Of a DNA stretch of 42,252 bases, positions 41,116 through 42,252 are shown in pieces (positions within the stretch are counted from its first letter, which is position 1; each line of letters opens with the position of its first letter). The notes under the pieces are model-generated. The model ran no database searches and had not been told where the DNA came from. It was given only the letters and a program-made list of their open reading frames with translations. Source of the DNA: DTJG01 sp964532995. Lineage in GTDB: Bacteria; Ratteibacteria; UBA8468; B48-G9; DTJG01. A program made the translations under genes and the position numbers. The DNA lies in NCBI GenBank assembly GCA_964532995.1, contig CAZHJN010000015.1, forward strand, positions 1-42,252. The letters are read 5' to 3'.

Positions 41116-41156
41116 CAGTATCAAAAAGCGAAAAGATGTGAAGAATATTCCTTTTT

Positions 41157-42032
41157 TTACTTTCGCATGCACGCCTGAGTAATTCTTGTTACAAGGGACC
41201 GCACTGATGGATCAGTGATCCTTTTTTCAAAACTGCTTGGATAACGTCCCTGCTGCCACTGCCATGAAGTAAGAAAGTCAACATCAGGTATGGAGGCAAA
41301 TGCAAGATAGGTTTCAAAAAAAGTTTTATTATCCACAGGATTTGTTGAGGCGTTCAAACTTGCAACATAACTCATCCCCATTTTTTTTGCGAGAGCCGCA
41401 TCTTCCTTTATAAACTGAACCGGATCAATCCCGCGTCTTCCTGCTGTGCGATGACAGTACTGTCCGAAACACCAGTCAGCATTTGAAACATTAACCATGT
41501 AGCGAGCAGGAGCTGTTGAACCGACCCGGACAGAACCAAATGATTGTTTGAGATATAACATCACTGCTCCCAGATCTTCAGTGTTGATGCTGATTCCCTG
41601 CGGAAGGCCACTGGGGTCATGTGGCTCATCCATGAAACGGATTGCCCAGATTGTGCCATCTTCTATATAGGACCTGAGTTGTCCGGAAATCTTTACAAAT
41701 GGCGATAATTCCTCCCTGACTTTTGCCATATCGATTTTTCCCTGTTGATCCGCATAAGTAGAGGGCCTTACATCCCCGAGCGTGATGATCAGTTTTATTC
41801 GGCAACGACGTGCCTCTGCTAAATCTGAGAAAAGTTTTTTTACACCACCATCGCCCCGATAATAGGTGATTGTTCCGGTCATTCCATAGGATTTCATAAT
41901 ATCCAGTGGCGCGTACATCGCACCCCATGGAATCGACCTGATCTCTGTCTGCTGCGCACAGGACTGATTTACATGCAGCAGGTACAGGAATAATATACTA
42001 ATTGCGGGTATTATTTTCCTTTTTATTTTCAT
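41157..42032 (-). CDS. Secreted protein of unknown function, possible TIM-barrel glycosidase-like
   Basis: A 291-residue protein with a clear signal peptide (residues 1-26, ending SCAQQ). The mature part alternates strands and helices as in a TIM barrel: MTGTITYYRGDGGVKKLFSDL, IKLIITLGDVRPS, WAIRFMDEPHDPSG, VRVGSTAPARYM, YVASLNASTNP and VDFLTSWQWQQGRYP. The Glu in MDEPHD and the Trp-rich strand near the end are reminiscent of retaining glycoside hydrolases, but I cannot assign a family. It has its own strong promoter and an AAGGGG ribosome site five or so bases before ATG. It is the first gene of the final leftward group. Confidence 0.7.
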   Translation of the reverse strand: MKIKRKIIPAISILFLYLLHVNQSCAQQTEIRSIPWGAMYAPLDIMKSYGMTGTITYYRGDGGVKKLFSDLAEARRCRIKLIITLGDVRPSTYADQQGKIDMAKVREELSPFVKISGQLRSYIEDGTIWAIRFMDEPHDPSGLPQGISINTEDLGAVMLYLKQSFGSVRVGSTAPARYMVNVSNADWCFGQYCHRTAGRRGIDPVQFIKEDAALAKKMGMSYVASLNASTNPVDNKTFFETYLAFASIPDVDFLTSWQWQQGRYPSSFEKRITDPSVRSLVTRITQACMRK

Positions 42033-42088
42033 ATAACCCCTTTTTCCGTCGGTCTGGAAATTTATTTTGGTGGAATCTCTGCATAAAA

Positions 42089-42118
42089 ATTGTAAATCCC
42101 TTTGTGGATTTTTGTCAA
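42089..42118 (-). promoter_or_regulatory. Strong sigma70-type promoter for the secreted-protein gene
   Basis: On the minus strand, a perfect TTGACA (42118-42113) is followed after 18 nt by TACAAT (42094-42089). Transcription would begin near 42082, leaving a leader of about 50 nt before ATG 42032. A short inverted repeat (42094-42099 with 42106-42111) lies within the promoter spacer. Confidence 0.65.
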
Positions 42119-42252
42119 ACTGAAACTCTCTGAATCATGAGCAAGAAGTTTTTTTCGTTCGTAATATAATAACGCACGTCTTTATAATATTATTGTGAAA
42201 ATCATCTAAAAGTTGGAAGGCACTGATCAATTTAGATGAAAAAGATATAATG
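42119..42252. other. AT-rich end region without a recognisable gene
   Basis: No coding frame of useful length is visible. The final bases contain TATAAT on the plus strand (42246-42251), possibly the -10 of a promoter for a gene beyond the window. No -35 match or RNA structure is convincing. Confidence 0.5.

Noticed and set aside
40897..41172. Longer YggU-family frame starting at 41172
   Set aside because: The extra 19 residues are not part of the family and overlap the end of the upstream gene; ATG 41115 gives the expected N-terminus.
42094..42111. Small hairpin as a terminator
   Set aside because: Only 6 bp, AT-rich, and it falls between the -35 and -10 of the minus-strand promoter, so it is more likely chance.
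42246..42251. TATAAT at the window end as a promoter
   Set aside because: No -35 match at 16-18 nt, and the downstream gene, if any, lies outside the window.
1..42252. CRISPR array, insertion sequence or prophage
   Set aside because: No regularly spaced repeats, transposase, integrase or phage structural genes were seen in either strand.

Overview
The window looks like chromosomal DNA of an uncultured, AT-rich, Gram-negative bacterium. The Gram-negative evidence is an outer-membrane barrel protein, a predicted lipoprotein, several Sec signal peptides, MurG/MurC and a PilT-type ATPase. The gene content resembles uncultured PVC-type or Omnitrophota-like lineages: repeated Gfo/Idh/MocA oxidoreductases, URO-D-fold proteins, DUF4838 secreted proteins, a GH116 glycosidase, DUF763 and UPF0280. 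That placement is inference from content; no marker here settles the phylum. Genes are packed tightly: many neighbours overlap by 4 nt, and no gap exceeds about 220 nt. I saw no insertion sequence, prophage or CRISPR array.

Region 1 (1-7605, minus strand) starts with tRNA-Arg(TCG). It is followed by a leftward five-gene run: a URO-D-like protein without the usual zinc cysteine, a 1049-residue secreted DUF4838 protein, a Gfo/Idh oxidoreductase, an M14 carboxypeptidase of the cytosolic-carboxypeptidase type, and a TIM-barrel-like protein. Region 2 (7703-10035, plus) is thiM-thiE followed by an outer-membrane barrel gene. Region 3 (10041-13718, minus) holds DUF763, an endonuclease III-like glycosylase, an SDR and a second URO-D protein that keeps its His/Cys/Cys zinc set. 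Region 4 (13771-14852, plus) is a DUF362 double-[4Fe-4S] protein whose first 36 codons are out of frame with the rest.

Region 5 (14849-26305, minus) is a long co-directional run: pilT, a metallophosphoesterase, an M16 peptidase, an HU-like protein, Gfo/Idh, a frameshifted DUF4838 protein, a C45 acyltransferase/hydrolase fused to an alpha/beta hydrolase, and a GH116 glycosidase with an unusual cysteine cluster. The last four look like a system for degrading a complex, probably N-acylated or lipid-linked, glycan. Region 6 (26379-31632, minus) is a lipoprotein with DUF3857 and transglutaminase domains, a small membrane protein, a cyclophilin-like protein, tsf, rpsB behind a clear sigma70-type promoter, an ICMT-like methyltransferase and UPF0280.

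Region 7 (31689-40286, plus) is murG-murC-nnrE, a secreted HEAT-repeat protein with a C-terminal CBM9-like domain, a secreted TPR/beta-propeller protein, and a third Gfo/Idh enzyme. Region 8 (40298-42252, minus) is a shortened RsmE, a YggU-family protein and an orphan secreted protein behind a strong promoter.

The best candidates for undescribed biology are the two DUF4838-centred loci, the C45-alpha/beta hydrolase fusion beside the cysteine-rich GH116 enzyme, and the exported HEAT-CBM9 plus TPR-propeller pair. Two single-base frameshifts and one in-frame loss within RsmE need read-level checking before they are interpreted biologically.
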